Source: an uncultured Clostridia bacterium (GTDB taxonomy: Bacteria; Bacillota; Clostridia; Oscillospirales; Acutalibacteraceae). Taken from it: a stretch of 24,911 bases of DNA. The number at the start of each line of letters is the position of its first letter. Position 1 is the stretch's first letter. Below are positions 1-7,351 of the stretch, one piece after another. The position numbers and the translations under genes were made by a program. Below the pieces are notes generated by a model. It was not told the DNA's origin and did not search any database. It saw only the letters and a program-made list of their open reading frames with translations. The stretch spans positions 1 through 24,911 of the forward strand of contig CAMFZK010000001.1 in NCBI GenBank assembly GCA_946006915.1. The letters are read 5' to 3'.

Positions 1-20
1 GAGATGTGTATAAGAGACAG
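1..20. other. Nextera transposase adapter remnant
   Basis: Bases 2-20 are identical to the 19-base Tn5 mosaic end used in Nextera libraries (AGATGTGTATAAGAGACAG). The G at base 1 matches the base that precedes it in the read-2 adapter, whereas the read-1 adapter has a C there. This is library-preparation sequence left at a contig end, not genomic DNA and not a native transposon end. The first trustworthy genomic base is about 21. Confidence 0.96.
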
Positions 21-29
21 TATTACAAG

Positions 30-58
30 TTGACAATTTAAAAAACATATAGTATAAT
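30..58 (+). promoter_or_regulatory. Consensus sigma-A type promoter of the sortase operon
   Basis: The -35 box TTGACA lies at 30-35 and the -10 box TATAAT at 53-58, with exactly 17 bases between them. All twelve hexamer bases match the consensus. Transcription should start near 65, leaving a leader of about 30 bases with GGAGG at 84-88 before the sortase ATG at 95. Because the adapter ends at base 20, any operator further upstream is missing. Confidence 0.85.
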
Positions 59-94
59 CAATAAAGCAATATATTTTGCTTTTGGAGGCAATTT

Positions 95-850
95 ATGAAA
101 AAAAAAACTATTTGGACAATAGTTTTGGTAATCTGTTTGGGTGTAATTATTGCTTGTGCAGGTTATTTTATAAATTTGTATCTTGAAAGCCGAAAGATTG
201 AAAACCTGCGTGAAGATTTTTCGGTTTCTTCAAATAACACTTCCGAAGAAGAAAAAAGAACTGTTGAAATTCCGGTGAATTTTGCGGAGCTTAAAAAAGC
301 AAACCCGGATATTTACGCATGGATAACCATTCCCGAAGCAAATGTAGACTACCCGATTTTGCAAAGCGAAACCGATAATTCGTTTTATTTAACCCATACC
401 GTAAACGGGCAAAAATCGGTTTACGGCAGTATATATACGGAAAATTACAACGCTAAAGATTTTTCGGATTTCAACACCGTAGTTTATGGGCATAATATGA
501 AAAACGGCACTATGTTCGGCTCGCTAAAAAAATTTCGTGATGCAAGTTTCTTTAACCAAAACCGTTATATAACCGTTTATATGCCCGAAAGAATTTTAAA
601 ATATGAAATTTTTGCCGCCTGCATTTGGGATAATAAACACATTTTATTAAGCAGGGATTTTGAAAGCGATTTCAATAGGCAAACCTATTTGGAAGATATT
701 TTTGCGGTAAGGGATATAAATTCGCAAATAAAGAAAGATATCACAGTAACCGAAAAGGATAAAATCATAACTCTTTCTACCTGTATGAATGATAAAAGTA
801 AGCGATTTTTAGTTTTGGGAGTGTTAGTGTATGACAGTGACCTTGACTAA
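95..850 (+). CDS. srtB: Class B sortase
   Basis: This is a membrane-anchored cysteine transpeptidase that cuts a C-terminal sorting signal and joins the protein to the cell wall. The 251-residue product has one N-terminal membrane segment (about residues 7-28). The catalytic domain has His133 in the motif VVYGHNMKNGTMFG, Cys230 in TLSTC and Arg237 shortly after it, the sortase catalytic triad. The run YGHNMKNGTMFG and the long region before the His are typical of class B enzymes. The start at 95 is set by GGAGG at 84-88. It overlaps the next gene by 20 bases. A likely substrate, with an SPQTG signal, is encoded two genes downstream. Known clostridial SrtB enzymes (Clostridioides difficile) accept SPKTG/PPKTG-type signals, which fits. 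Class is firm; the pairing is inferred from proximity. Confidence 0.93.
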   Translation: MKKKTIWTIVLVICLGVIIACAGYFINLYLESRKIENLREDFSVSSNNTSEEEKRTVEIPVNFAELKKANPDIYAWITIPEANVDYPILQSETDNSFYLTHTVNGQKSVYGSIYTENYNAKDFSDFNTVVYGHNMKNGTMFGSLKKFRDASFFNQNRYITVYMPERILKYEIFAACIWDNKHILLSRDFESDFNRQTYLEDIFAVRDINSQIKKDITVTEKDKIITLSTCMNDKSKRFLVLGVLVYDSDLD

Positions 851-1826
851 ACTTAAAAAACCGCTTATAATAATAGGTGTTATCGGTTTACTGGTTTTAA
901 GTATTGTATTAAGTTATTTTATTATTCTTAAAATCGGTGAAAACCGTCTTCGTAATAAATTAAGTTATACCGATGATAAAATATCCTCGTCAGCATATGA
1001 TGAAGCCGAAGCGGACGCTTATTATAACGGAAATTCTTATTATTACAATAATGACCTTGTCAACATTCTTTTAATCGGTGTGGATAAGGACAGTATTAAG
1101 GATAAAAACAGCAAACAGGCCGATGCGGTTTTTTTGGTGTCCTTTAACCCTAAAGACAATACGGTAAATGTAACCGCCATCTCAAGAAACACCTTGGCAG
1201 ACATTGAAATTTACGATATGAACGGTGAATTTCTGGCTACCGAAAAAGCGCAAATTTGCCTTTCCTATGCTTACGGAAAAGATGCCGACGAATCTTCGTT
1301 ACTTACCTGTAAGGCAGTTTCGAGATTGTTATATAACATACCAATTAACGGATATTACACGGTTTATATGGATTCTATAGCCCAAATTGTGGATAGCGTA
1401 GGCGGGGTTACGGTTACCGTTCCCGAAGATTTGACCGACGTTTACAGCCATTGGAAAAAGGGCGCAACCGTTACTATAACCGGCAAAGACGCAATTGCTT
1501 ATTTAAGACACAGAAACGACCTAAGCGAAGAACGTCTTCAAAGACAAAAGCAGTTCATTTCCGCCTTTGCGGAATCGGCAAAAAGAGCGGTTTTAAAGGA
1601 TATTTCATTGCCGTTTAATATGTATAATAAATTAGCAAAAAATACCGTAACGAATGTTGACGTTACAAGTGCAGTATATCTTGCATCTGAAATTATAAAG
1701 GCGGATTTAAAAATTTTGCAAATCCCCGGCAGTGTTGGTTTTAAAGATGAAATTGAAACCTTCGAGCCAAACGAAACCGCCCTTTATGAACAAGTTTTGG
1801 ATGTTTTTTATAAAATAAAAAAATAA
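831..1826 (+). CDS. LytR-CpsA-Psr (LCP) family cell-wall glycopolymer transferase
   Basis: LCP proteins sit in the membrane with an extracytoplasmic catalytic domain and move lipid-linked glycopolymers onto peptidoglycan. The 331-residue product has a cytoplasmic start, one membrane segment (about residues 12-32), a linker rich in Tyr, Asn and Ser, then the LCP domain from about residue 75. Recognisable parts are NILLIGVD, ADAVFLVSF, VDSVGGVTV and AYLRHRNDLSEERLQRQ, which carries the conserved arginines near the pyrophosphate lipid site. The usual SxPRDT segment reads AISRNT here, an Asp-to-Asn change. The ATG at 831 lies inside the sortase gene and is preceded by GGGAG at 817-821, so the two are probably translationally coupled. 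Its substrate could be the polysaccharide made by the operon at 17494 onward, but that is inference. Confidence 0.9.
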   Translation: MTVTLTKLKKPLIIIGVIGLLVLSIVLSYFIILKIGENRLRNKLSYTDDKISSSAYDEAEADAYYNGNSYYYNNDLVNILLIGVDKDSIKDKNSKQADAVFLVSFNPKDNTVNVTAISRNTLADIEIYDMNGEFLATEKAQICLSYAYGKDADESSLLTCKAVSRLLYNIPINGYYTVYMDSIAQIVDSVGGVTVTVPEDLTDVYSHWKKGATVTITGKDAIAYLRHRNDLSEERLQRQKQFISAFAESAKRAVLKDISLPFNMYNKLAKNTVTNVDVTSAVYLASEIIKADLKILQIPGSVGFKDEIETFEPNETALYEQVLDVFYKIKK

Positions 1827-1845
1827 TATTAAAAGGAGTAATATT

Positions 1846-2547
1846 ATGAAAAAATTATCAGCAATCTTATTAACACTCATTTTGGTTTTGGCATTGGGCA
1901 CAATGGCTGTTTCGGCAGAAAAGGCCAATTCACCCGAAGTTAAAGGCGTTGTTTCTTCAATCGAAGCAAAAGACAAAGCAGGAAGCACAGTTTCTCTTGA
2001 AATTGTTCCTATTGACGGTAAAGTTACAACCAACTTCCAAGGTGCTTTGAAAGACCTTAAAAAAGAAACAAATGACAACACCCTTAAAGTTGTAGGTCAG
2101 TACGATGTTAAAAAAATCGGCAACCCCGAATTTCCTGTAACCGTAACACTCGGCGTTTTGGGAATTTCGGAAAAATCCAAAGTATATATAATGATTGAAG
2201 AAGGAACTGTTCAACCCACCGCCGCTGCTGTAGACAGTAAGGTAATGGCATTAAATGCCGTTAACACAAGAGCATTAAGTGCAGTACAGAATTTGGCTGT
2301 AAACACCATCAACACTGCGGGTGTTAAAGTTTTGGAAACAACCGTTGTAGATAGCAAAGTTACCTTCACTCTTGAAAAACAAGTTAAGAGATTTTCTATC
2401 GTTGTAGACGGTACAACCGCACAAAATGTTGAAAAAGAAAACAGCATTACTTCTCCTCAAACCGGCAACAACACTGCCGCTATAGCAGTTACTGTTGTAT
2501 TCGCTTTAGTTGCCGCTGCTTTTGCTTTCAAAAAAGTTCGTGCATAA
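1846..2547 (+). CDS. Secreted cell-wall-anchored protein with SPQTG sorting signal
   Basis: I do not recognise the family of the ectodomain. The 233-residue product has a signal peptide (Lys-Lys start, hydrophobic core, VSA-EK cleavage site near residue 24), then about 175 exported residues rich in Val, Thr and Lys with predicted beta character. It ends in a classic wall-sorting signal: SPQTG at residues 203-207, a hydrophobic stretch (about 210-227) and the basic tail KKVRA. No cysteine is present. AAAAGGAG at 1831-1838 sets the start at 1846. Only 19 bases separate it from the LCP gene, and a terminator follows at 2572, so it is the last gene of the operon. With a class B sortase two genes upstream it is the obvious candidate substrate. 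Confidence 0.85.
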   Translation: MKKLSAILLTLILVLALGTMAVSAEKANSPEVKGVVSSIEAKDKAGSTVSLEIVPIDGKVTTNFQGALKDLKKETNDNTLKVVGQYDVKKIGNPEFPVTVTLGVLGISEKSKVYIMIEEGTVQPTAAAVDSKVMALNAVNTRALSAVQNLAVNTINTAGVKVLETTVVDSKVTFTLEKQVKRFSIVVDGTTAQNVEKENSITSPQTGNNTAAIAVTVVFALVAAAFAFKKVRA

Positions 2548-2571
2548 TTAAAGTTTAAACTCAAATGAATC

Positions 2572-2608
2572 AGAAAGGGCTTTCGATTAGGTCGAAAGTC
2601 CTTTCTTT
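2572..2608 (+). terminator. Intrinsic terminator after the sortase operon
   Basis: A 15-base-pair stem pairs 2572-2586 with 2592-2606, with a single G-U wobble and a 5-base loop (TTAGG), followed by a short T-rich tail. It lies 25 bases after the stop of the SPQTG protein gene. The stem is very stable, though the U tract is short and interrupted. Confidence 0.8.
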
Positions 2609-2625
2609 AAATCAAAATTGGGGCG

Positions 2626-2672
2626 GAAAACCGTTATAAATTAAGTCTTTATAGCCGTTTTCGTTAATTTTT
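2626..2672. repeat. Second long inverted repeat downstream of the terminator
   Basis: Bases 2626-2640 pair with 2648-2662 in a 15-position stem with one C-C mismatch and one G-U wobble, around a 7-base loop. GTTAATTTTT follows at 2663-2672. It may be a backup terminator in tandem with the one at 2572, or a processed RNA structure in the gap between the two operons. No gene of at least modest length covers it. Confidence 0.5.
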
Positions 2673-2717
2673 ACATTTAAAAACTACATATTTCGCTAAA
2701 ATTATATATATTTGTAC

Positions 2718-2746
2718 TTGTTAAATCTATCACAATATGGTATAAT
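2718..2746 (+). promoter_or_regulatory. Extended -10 promoter of the dehydrogenase-Hdr-Flx-Frd operon
   Basis: The -35 box TTGTTA is at 2718-2723 and the -10 box TATAAT at 2741-2746, spaced by 17 bases. TGG directly before the -10 makes it an extended -10 element. It is the only good promoter I see before the run of tightly spaced genes from 2795 to 15178. A leader of about 42 bases then leads to AAAGGAAA at 2781-2788. Confidence 0.75.
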
Positions 2747-2794
2747 ATATATTCGGTAAAATGTTAAAATTTTAACAAAGAAAGGAAAATATCA

Positions 2795-3742
2795 ATGGGC
2801 AGAAAAATTACTATTATCGGTGCAGGCAGCGTAGGTGCTACTATTGCATACGCATTATCTTTTACGGATATTGCTTCGGAAATTGTTTTGTTGGACATTA
2901 ACAAAGAAAAGGTTGAAGGCGAGGTTATGGATATTAACCAAGGTACCGCTTTCAGAGCGCCTATTTCTTTTGTTGCAGGCGAATATGAGGACGCAAAAGG
3001 TTCGGACATTGTAATCATCACTTCGGGTATTGCAAGAAAACCCGGTCAAACCAGAATTGAACTTACACAAACCAATGTTGAAATTCTTAAAAGCATCACT
3101 CCGAATATCGTTAAGGTTTGTCCGGACTCACTTTACATAATAGTAAGCAACCCTGTTGATATTATGACCTATGTATTTACAAAAATTTCGGGCATTCCCG
3201 AAAAACAAATTATCGGTTCGGGTACACTTTTGGATACTGCACGCCTTCGTTGCGGTATGTCAAAACATTTTGATGTTGCCCAAAACAATATTCACGCTTA
3301 CGTTTTCGGTGAACACGGTGACACTTCGTTCATTCCGTGGTCGGCGGCGTATATTTCGGGCGTATCTTTAGAAGAATACGAAAAACTTATGAAAGAAAAG
3401 GTAGCCGGCTTCCCCGATTTTAATAAAGACGATATGTATACCTACGTTCGCACTTCGGGCGGTGAAATTATCAACAAAAAAGGTGCTACATATTACGCAG
3501 TATCTACCTCTGTTTGCAACCTTTGCAGTATTCTTTGCGCTTCTAACGATTCTATTACAACCGTTTCCACAATGATGCACGGCGAATACGGTATTGAAGA
3601 TGTATGTTTAAGCACATTAACCCTTTTAGGACCTAACGGTGCACAGGGTAAAGTGCCTATGCGTCTTACCGATGAAGAAGTAGCAAAATTAAAGCACAGT
3701 GCCGACTCACTTAAAAATGTTATTTCTCAAATCAAATTATAA
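2795..3742 (+). CDS. LDH/MDH-family NAD-dependent dehydrogenase, possibly malate dehydrogenase
   Basis: This 315-residue protein belongs to the L-lactate/malate dehydrogenase family, which interconverts a 2-oxoacid and its L-2-hydroxyacid with NADH. It has the Rossmann motif IGAGSVGA (residues 8-15), catalytic Asp147 and Arg150 in SGTLLDTAR, and the proton-relay His174 in GEHGD. Overall it resembles bacterial LDH. However, the substrate-specificity loop reads ARKPGQTR, with Arg81 where typical LDHs have Gln and malate dehydrogenases have Arg; Arg87 is also present. The neighbours make malate the logical product: fumarase and fumarate reductase lie in the same operon. I also recall clostridial proteins named LDH with Arg at this site, so the residue alone does not decide. 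It is first in the operon, with hdrB 20 bases downstream. Confidence 0.88.
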   Translation: MGRKITIIGAGSVGATIAYALSFTDIASEIVLLDINKEKVEGEVMDINQGTAFRAPISFVAGEYEDAKGSDIVIITSGIARKPGQTRIELTQTNVEILKSITPNIVKVCPDSLYIIVSNPVDIMTYVFTKISGIPEKQIIGSGTLLDTARLRCGMSKHFDVAQNNIHAYVFGEHGDTSFIPWSAAYISGVSLEEYEKLMKEKVAGFPDFNKDDMYTYVRTSGGEIINKKGATYYAVSTSVCNLCSILCASNDSITTVSTMMHGEYGIEDVCLSTLTLLGPNGAQGKVPMRLTDEEVAKLKHSADSLKNVISQIKL

Positions 3743-3762
3743 TACATATAGGAGTATGTAAA

Positions 3763-4542
3763 ATGAAGTACAGTTATTATCCGGGTTGTACCCTAAAAAC
3801 AAAAGCAAAAGATTTGGATATGTACGCACGGCTTTCGGCAAAAGAATTGGGCTTTGAATTGGAAGAAATTGAAAACTGGCAATGTTGCGGCGGTGTTTAT
3901 CCGCTGGGTGCTGACGAAATCGGTTCTAAACTTTCTTCGGTTCGTGCGCTTAACTACGCTAAAGAAAAGGGGCAGGATTTAGTAACCCTTTGTTCGGCTT
4001 GCCACCACGTTATTAAGCGTGTTAATGACGATATAAAGAATGTGGAAGATATTAGAAACCGTGCTAATAACTATATGAAGTTGGAAGAACCCTATGCGGG
4101 TGAAACCGAAGTGCTGCACTTTTTGGAAGTACTTCGTGACCGAGTTGGGTTTGATAATTTGAAAAAAGCGGTTAAAAAGCCCTTAACCGGCAGAAAAATT
4201 GCGGCATATTATGGTTGTCTGCTTTTAAGACCCAGCAAGGTTTTAGCGTTTGATAATCCCGAAAACCCCACAATTATTGAAGATTTTATAAAAGCAATCG
4301 GGGCTACCCCGGTTGTATACCCTTACCGTAACGAATGTTGCGGCGGCTATATTTCACTTAAAGACGGCGAAAAAGCACAAAATATGTGCGAAAAAATAAT
4401 GGAAAGTGCAAGCGGTTTCGGCGCAGAAATGCTTATTACCGCCTGTCCGCTTTGTCTTTACAATCTTAACAAATGCGGAAAGTTGCCGGTAGTTTACTTT
4501 ACCGAACTTTTGGCAGAAGCATTAGGAATAAAGGAGGATTAG
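3763..4542 (+). CDS. hdrB: Heterodisulfide reductase subunit B-like protein (HdrB)
   Basis: HdrB carries the non-cubane [4Fe-4S] clusters where disulfides are reduced in methanogen heterodisulfide reductase. The 259-residue product has two complete CCG domains: Cys9, Cys41-Cys42-Gly43, Cys77 and Cys80; and Cys152, Cys192-Cys193-Gly194, Cys228 and Cys231. Length and architecture match the family. AGGAG at 3750-3754 sets the ATG at 3763. It is followed with a one-base gap by hdrC. Methanogen thiols (CoM, CoB) are unlikely in a Clostridium-like host, so the acceptor here is unknown. The gene context suggests electrons may go to the fumarate reductase encoded downstream. Confidence 0.92.
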   Translation: MKYSYYPGCTLKTKAKDLDMYARLSAKELGFELEEIENWQCCGGVYPLGADEIGSKLSSVRALNYAKEKGQDLVTLCSACHHVIKRVNDDIKNVEDIRNRANNYMKLEEPYAGETEVLHFLEVLRDRVGFDNLKKAVKKPLTGRKIAAYYGCLLLRPSKVLAFDNPENPTIIEDFIKAIGATPVVYPYRNECCGGYISLKDGEKAQNMCEKIMESASGFGAEMLITACPLCLYNLNKCGKLPVVYFTELLAEALGIKED

Positions 4543-4543
4543 T

Positions 4544-4930
4544 ATGAGTACCGTGAATAAAGCGGAGTTGATTAAAGAAATCAGCGGTGTTAATCCGCTT
4601 AAATGTATGAAGTGCGGTAAGTGTTCCGCTTCCTGTCCTTCTTTTAACGAAATGGATATTAAACCCCATCAGTTTGTGTCTTATGTGGTAAACGGCGATA
4701 TTGAAGCGCTCGTAAATTCGGCATCGCTTACTAAATGCCTTTCCTGTTTTGCCTGTATAGAGCGTTGCCCCCGTGACGTTAAACCCGCAAAACTTATCGA
4801 TGCGGCAAGACAGCTTGTTATAAGACAAAAAGGTGAAACTATGTTGTCACCCAATGAAATTCCCGAACTTTTAGACCCCGAAACACCCCAACAGTTGTTG
4901 GTAAGTGCATTCAGAAGATACAGGAGGTGA
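4544..4930 (+). CDS. hdrC: Heterodisulfide reductase subunit C-like protein (HdrC)
   Basis: This small two-cluster ferredoxin-like subunit carries electrons between HdrA and HdrB. The 128-residue product has two CxxCxxCxxxC motifs: Cys21, 24, 27, 31 and Cys65, 68, 71, 75, each binding a [4Fe-4S] cluster. The remaining C-terminal part (SPNEIPELLDPETP, then an Arg-rich end) has no cluster. There is no membrane segment, so this is the soluble HdrC type rather than an HdrE-linked one. AAAGGAGG at 4530-4537 precedes the start. The ribosome site for hdrA lies inside its last codons, so the two are probably coupled. Confidence 0.92.
   Translation: MSTVNKAELIKEISGVNPLKCMKCGKCSASCPSFNEMDIKPHQFVSYVVNGDIEALVNSASLTKCLSCFACIERCPRDVKPAKLIDAARQLVIRQKGETMLSPNEIPELLDPETPQQLLVSAFRRYRR
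4922..4927 (+). promoter_or_regulatory. Ribosome binding site fixing the hdrA start
   Basis: AGGAGG at 4922-4927 lies 7 bases before ATG 4935. This supports 4935 over the in-frame upstream ATG at 4905, which would add ten residues unlike any HdrA N-terminus (the conserved start is MQRIGVFVCHCG). Confidence 0.85.
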
Positions 4931-4934
4931 GAGT

Positions 4935-6923
4935 ATGCAAAGAATAGGTGTATTTGTATGTCACTGCGGAAGTAACATCGCCGCTACGGTTGACGTTAAA
5001 AAAGTCGTAGAAATGGTTAAAACCGAACCCGGCGTTATCCATGCGGAAGATTATCAGTATATGTGTTCCGAAGCCGGTCAGGCAAAAATTATTGAAGCCG
5101 TAAAAGAACATAAATTAAACGGTCTTGTTGTTTGCTCCTGCTCTCCCCGTATGCACGAGGCAACCTTCCGTAAATGTGCCGAAAGAGCCGGCATAAACCC
5201 TTATATGGTGGAAATTGCCAACATTCGTGAACACTGTTCTTGGATACATAAGGATATGGACGAGGCAACCGAAAAAGCCGTTATTTTGGCACGTGCCGCT
5301 ATTGCAAAGGTTAACCTTAACGCTCCCTTGCAAGCAGGCGAAAGCGGTGTTGTTAAACGTGCGCTGGTAATAGGCGGCGGTATTGCGGGTATTCAAACCG
5401 CACTTGACATTGCCGATGCGGGTTTCCCGGTTGACATTGTTGAAAAAGAACCCAGTATAGGCGGAAGAATGTCACAACTTGACAAAACTTTCCCCACACT
5501 TGACTGTTCGGCGTGTATTTTAACCCCTAAAATGGTTGAAGCGGCCGCTCATCCCAATATCACAATTCACACCTACAGTGAAGTTGAAAATGTTTCCGGT
5601 TTTGTGGGCAACTTTACGGTTGAAATCCGCAAAAAAGCAAGAAGCATTGATATGGATAAATGTACAGGTTGCGGACTTTGTCAGGAAAAATGCCCGATGA
5701 AGAAAACCCCCAGCGAGTTTAACCGCGGACTTGGAAACAGAAGTGCAATTTACACACCTTTTGCACAGGCAATTCCGAATGTTCCGGTTATTGACCGTAA
5801 CGCCTGTCTTAAATTTAAAACCGGCAAATGCGGTATTTGTTCAACCGTTTGTGCCGCAGGCGCTATTGACTATACCCAGGTTGACACAATGGTAACCGAA
5901 AAATACGGTGCTATTGTTGTTGCAACCGGTTTTGATATGATTAAACTTGATAAGTATGACGAATACGCATACTCACAAAGCAAGGACGTTATTACTTCTT
6001 TGGAATTAGAGCGTGTTATGAACGCCGCAGGTCCTACAAAGGGACATCTTGAACGGCTTTCGGACGGTAAAGCACCTAAAGAAATAGTATTTATTCAATG
6101 TGTCGGCTCCCGTTGTGCGGACGGCAGAGGAAAGGGTTACTGCTCTAAAATTTGCTGTATGTATACCGCAAAACACGCAATGCTTATCCGTGATAAATAC
6201 CCCGATGTTAATGTAACGGTGTTTTATATTGACGTTCGTACTCCCGGTAAGAACTTTGACGAATTTTACCGCCGTGCAGTTGAAAATTACGGTGTAAATT
6301 ATGTTAAAGGTCAGGTTGGTAAGGTAATTCCGCAGCCAGACGGAAAACTTTTGGTTCAAGGTGTAGATTTAATAGATAACAAGCAAATTCTGAAGGAAGC
6401 CGATATGGTAGTGCTTGCCGCCGCTATTGAGCCAAACCCCGACGTTAGAAAGATTGCTACAATGTTGACCGCAAGTATTGATAACGACAACTTCTTAACC
6501 GAAGCACACGCAAAATTGCGTCCTGTTGAATCACCTACTGCCGGTATTTTCCTTTCGGGTGTTTGCCAAGGACCTAAAGACATTCCCGAAACGGTAGCAC
6601 AGGCAGGTGCGGCAGCAGTTAAGGCAATCGGTCTTTTGGCTAAAGATAAACTTATGACCAACCCCTGTACCGCTAAATCGGACGAACTTTTGTGTAACGG
6701 TTGTTCAAAATGTGCCAATGTTTGTCCTTACGGCGCAATTTCTTACGAAGTTAAGGAAATTAACGACCACGGTATAAGAGAAACCAGAAGAGTAGCACAG
6801 GTTAATAACGCACTCTGTCAAGGTTGCGGTGCTTGTACCGTTGCCTGTCCTTCGGGCGCTATGGACTTGCAGGGCTTCTCTAACAGACAGATTATAGCGG
6901 AGGTAGATGCAATATGCCGATAA
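4935..6923 (+). CDS. hdrA: Heterodisulfide reductase subunit A-like flavoprotein (HdrA), electron-bifurcating subunit
   Basis: HdrA holds the FAD that performs flavin-based electron bifurcation in Hdr complexes. The 662-residue product begins with the HdrA N-terminal domain (RIGVFVCHCGSN; then VVCSCSPRMHEATFR). The FAD-binding Rossmann motif GGGIAG is at residues 147-152, followed by GGRMSQLDKTFPTLDCSACILTP. A ferredoxin insert has Cys243, 246, 249, 253, followed by another Cys-rich segment (KCGICSTVC). The C-terminal ferredoxin domain has Cys587, 590, 593, 597 and Cys628, 631, 634, 638. Length matches the methanogen-type single HdrA. No selenocysteine codon is used. It overlaps flxD by 10 bases. 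The full cluster set is consistent with a bifurcating enzyme; the ferredoxin partner is inferred. Confidence 0.94.
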   Translation: MQRIGVFVCHCGSNIAATVDVKKVVEMVKTEPGVIHAEDYQYMCSEAGQAKIIEAVKEHKLNGLVVCSCSPRMHEATFRKCAERAGINPYMVEIANIREHCSWIHKDMDEATEKAVILARAAIAKVNLNAPLQAGESGVVKRALVIGGGIAGIQTALDIADAGFPVDIVEKEPSIGGRMSQLDKTFPTLDCSACILTPKMVEAAAHPNITIHTYSEVENVSGFVGNFTVEIRKKARSIDMDKCTGCGLCQEKCPMKKTPSEFNRGLGNRSAIYTPFAQAIPNVPVIDRNACLKFKTGKCGICSTVCAAGAIDYTQVDTMVTEKYGAIVVATGFDMIKLDKYDEYAYSQSKDVITSLELERVMNAAGPTKGHLERLSDGKAPKEIVFIQCVGSRCADGRGKGYCSKICCMYTAKHAMLIRDKYPDVNVTVFYIDVRTPGKNFDEFYRRAVENYGVNYVKGQVGKVIPQPDGKLLVQGVDLIDNKQILKEADMVVLAAAIEPNPDVRKIATMLTASIDNDNFLTEAHAKLRPVESPTAGIFLSGVCQGPKDIPETVAQAGAAAVKAIGLLAKDKLMTNPCTAKSDELLCNGCSKCANVCPYGAISYEVKEINDHGIRETRRVAQVNNALCQGCGACTVACPSGAMDLQGFSNRQIIAEVDAICR

Positions 6924-7351
6924 ATAAAGAATTTAAACCGAAAATTGTTGCCTTTTGCTGTAACTGGTGCTCTTATGCAGGTGCAGATTTAGCAGGAAGC
7001 AGCCGTCTTGCTTATCCGGCAGACGTTAAAATTATTAAGGTGCCTTGTTCTTGCCGTGTAAACCCAATGTTTATTCTCCGTGCATTTGAAAAAGGTGCAG
7101 ACGGTGTTATAATGTGCGGTTGCCACCCCGGTGACTGCCACTATTCAACCGGTAACTACTATGCCCGCAGAAGAATGACCTTGCTTTTCTCAATGCTTGA
7201 CTATATGGGTGTTGAAAACGGCAGAACCCGTGTTGAATGGGTATCTGCGGCAGAGGGTGTTAAATTTTCTACTACAATGAACGAATTTGTAGAAAAGATT
7301 TATTCACTCGGTGAAAATGTAAGATTGGGGGATTTAAGATGCAAAAAATAG
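6914..7351 (+). CDS. flxD: MvhD/FlxD-like [2Fe-2S] electron-transfer subunit
   Basis: MvhD-type proteins hand electrons from a hydrogenase, formate dehydrogenase or Flx module to the HdrA flavin. The 145-residue product has the family pattern: FCCNWCSYAGAD (Cys15, 16, 19), PCSCRVNP (Cys45, 47) and MCGCHPGDCHY (Cys68, 70, 75). Length fits the family. It starts inside the end of hdrA and overlaps the next gene by 13 bases, so all three are tightly coupled. No MvhA or MvhG hydrogenase gene is present, and the next three genes match the Flx module. I therefore name it flxD rather than mvhD. Confidence 0.9.
   Translation: MPINKEFKPKIVAFCCNWCSYAGADLAGSSRLAYPADVKIIKVPCSCRVNPMFILRAFEKGADGVIMCGCHPGDCHYSTGNYYARRRMTLLFSMLDYMGVENGRTRVEWVSAAEGVKFSTTMNEFVEKIYSLGENVRLGDLRCKK

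Noticed and set aside
1..20. End of a native transposon
   Set aside because: The match is to the engineered Tn5 mosaic end of a library kit, it lies exactly at the sequence edge, and no transposase gene follows.
4905..4934. Upstream in-frame ATG for hdrA adding ten residues
   Set aside because: AGGAGG lies between it and the second ATG, and the extra residues overlap hdrC and do not match HdrA N-termini.
6914..7351. Reading the MvhD-like gene as part of an Mvh [NiFe]-hydrogenase complex
   Set aside because: No MvhA or MvhG genes are present in the operon, and the adjacent flavin and iron-sulfur genes match the Flx module instead.
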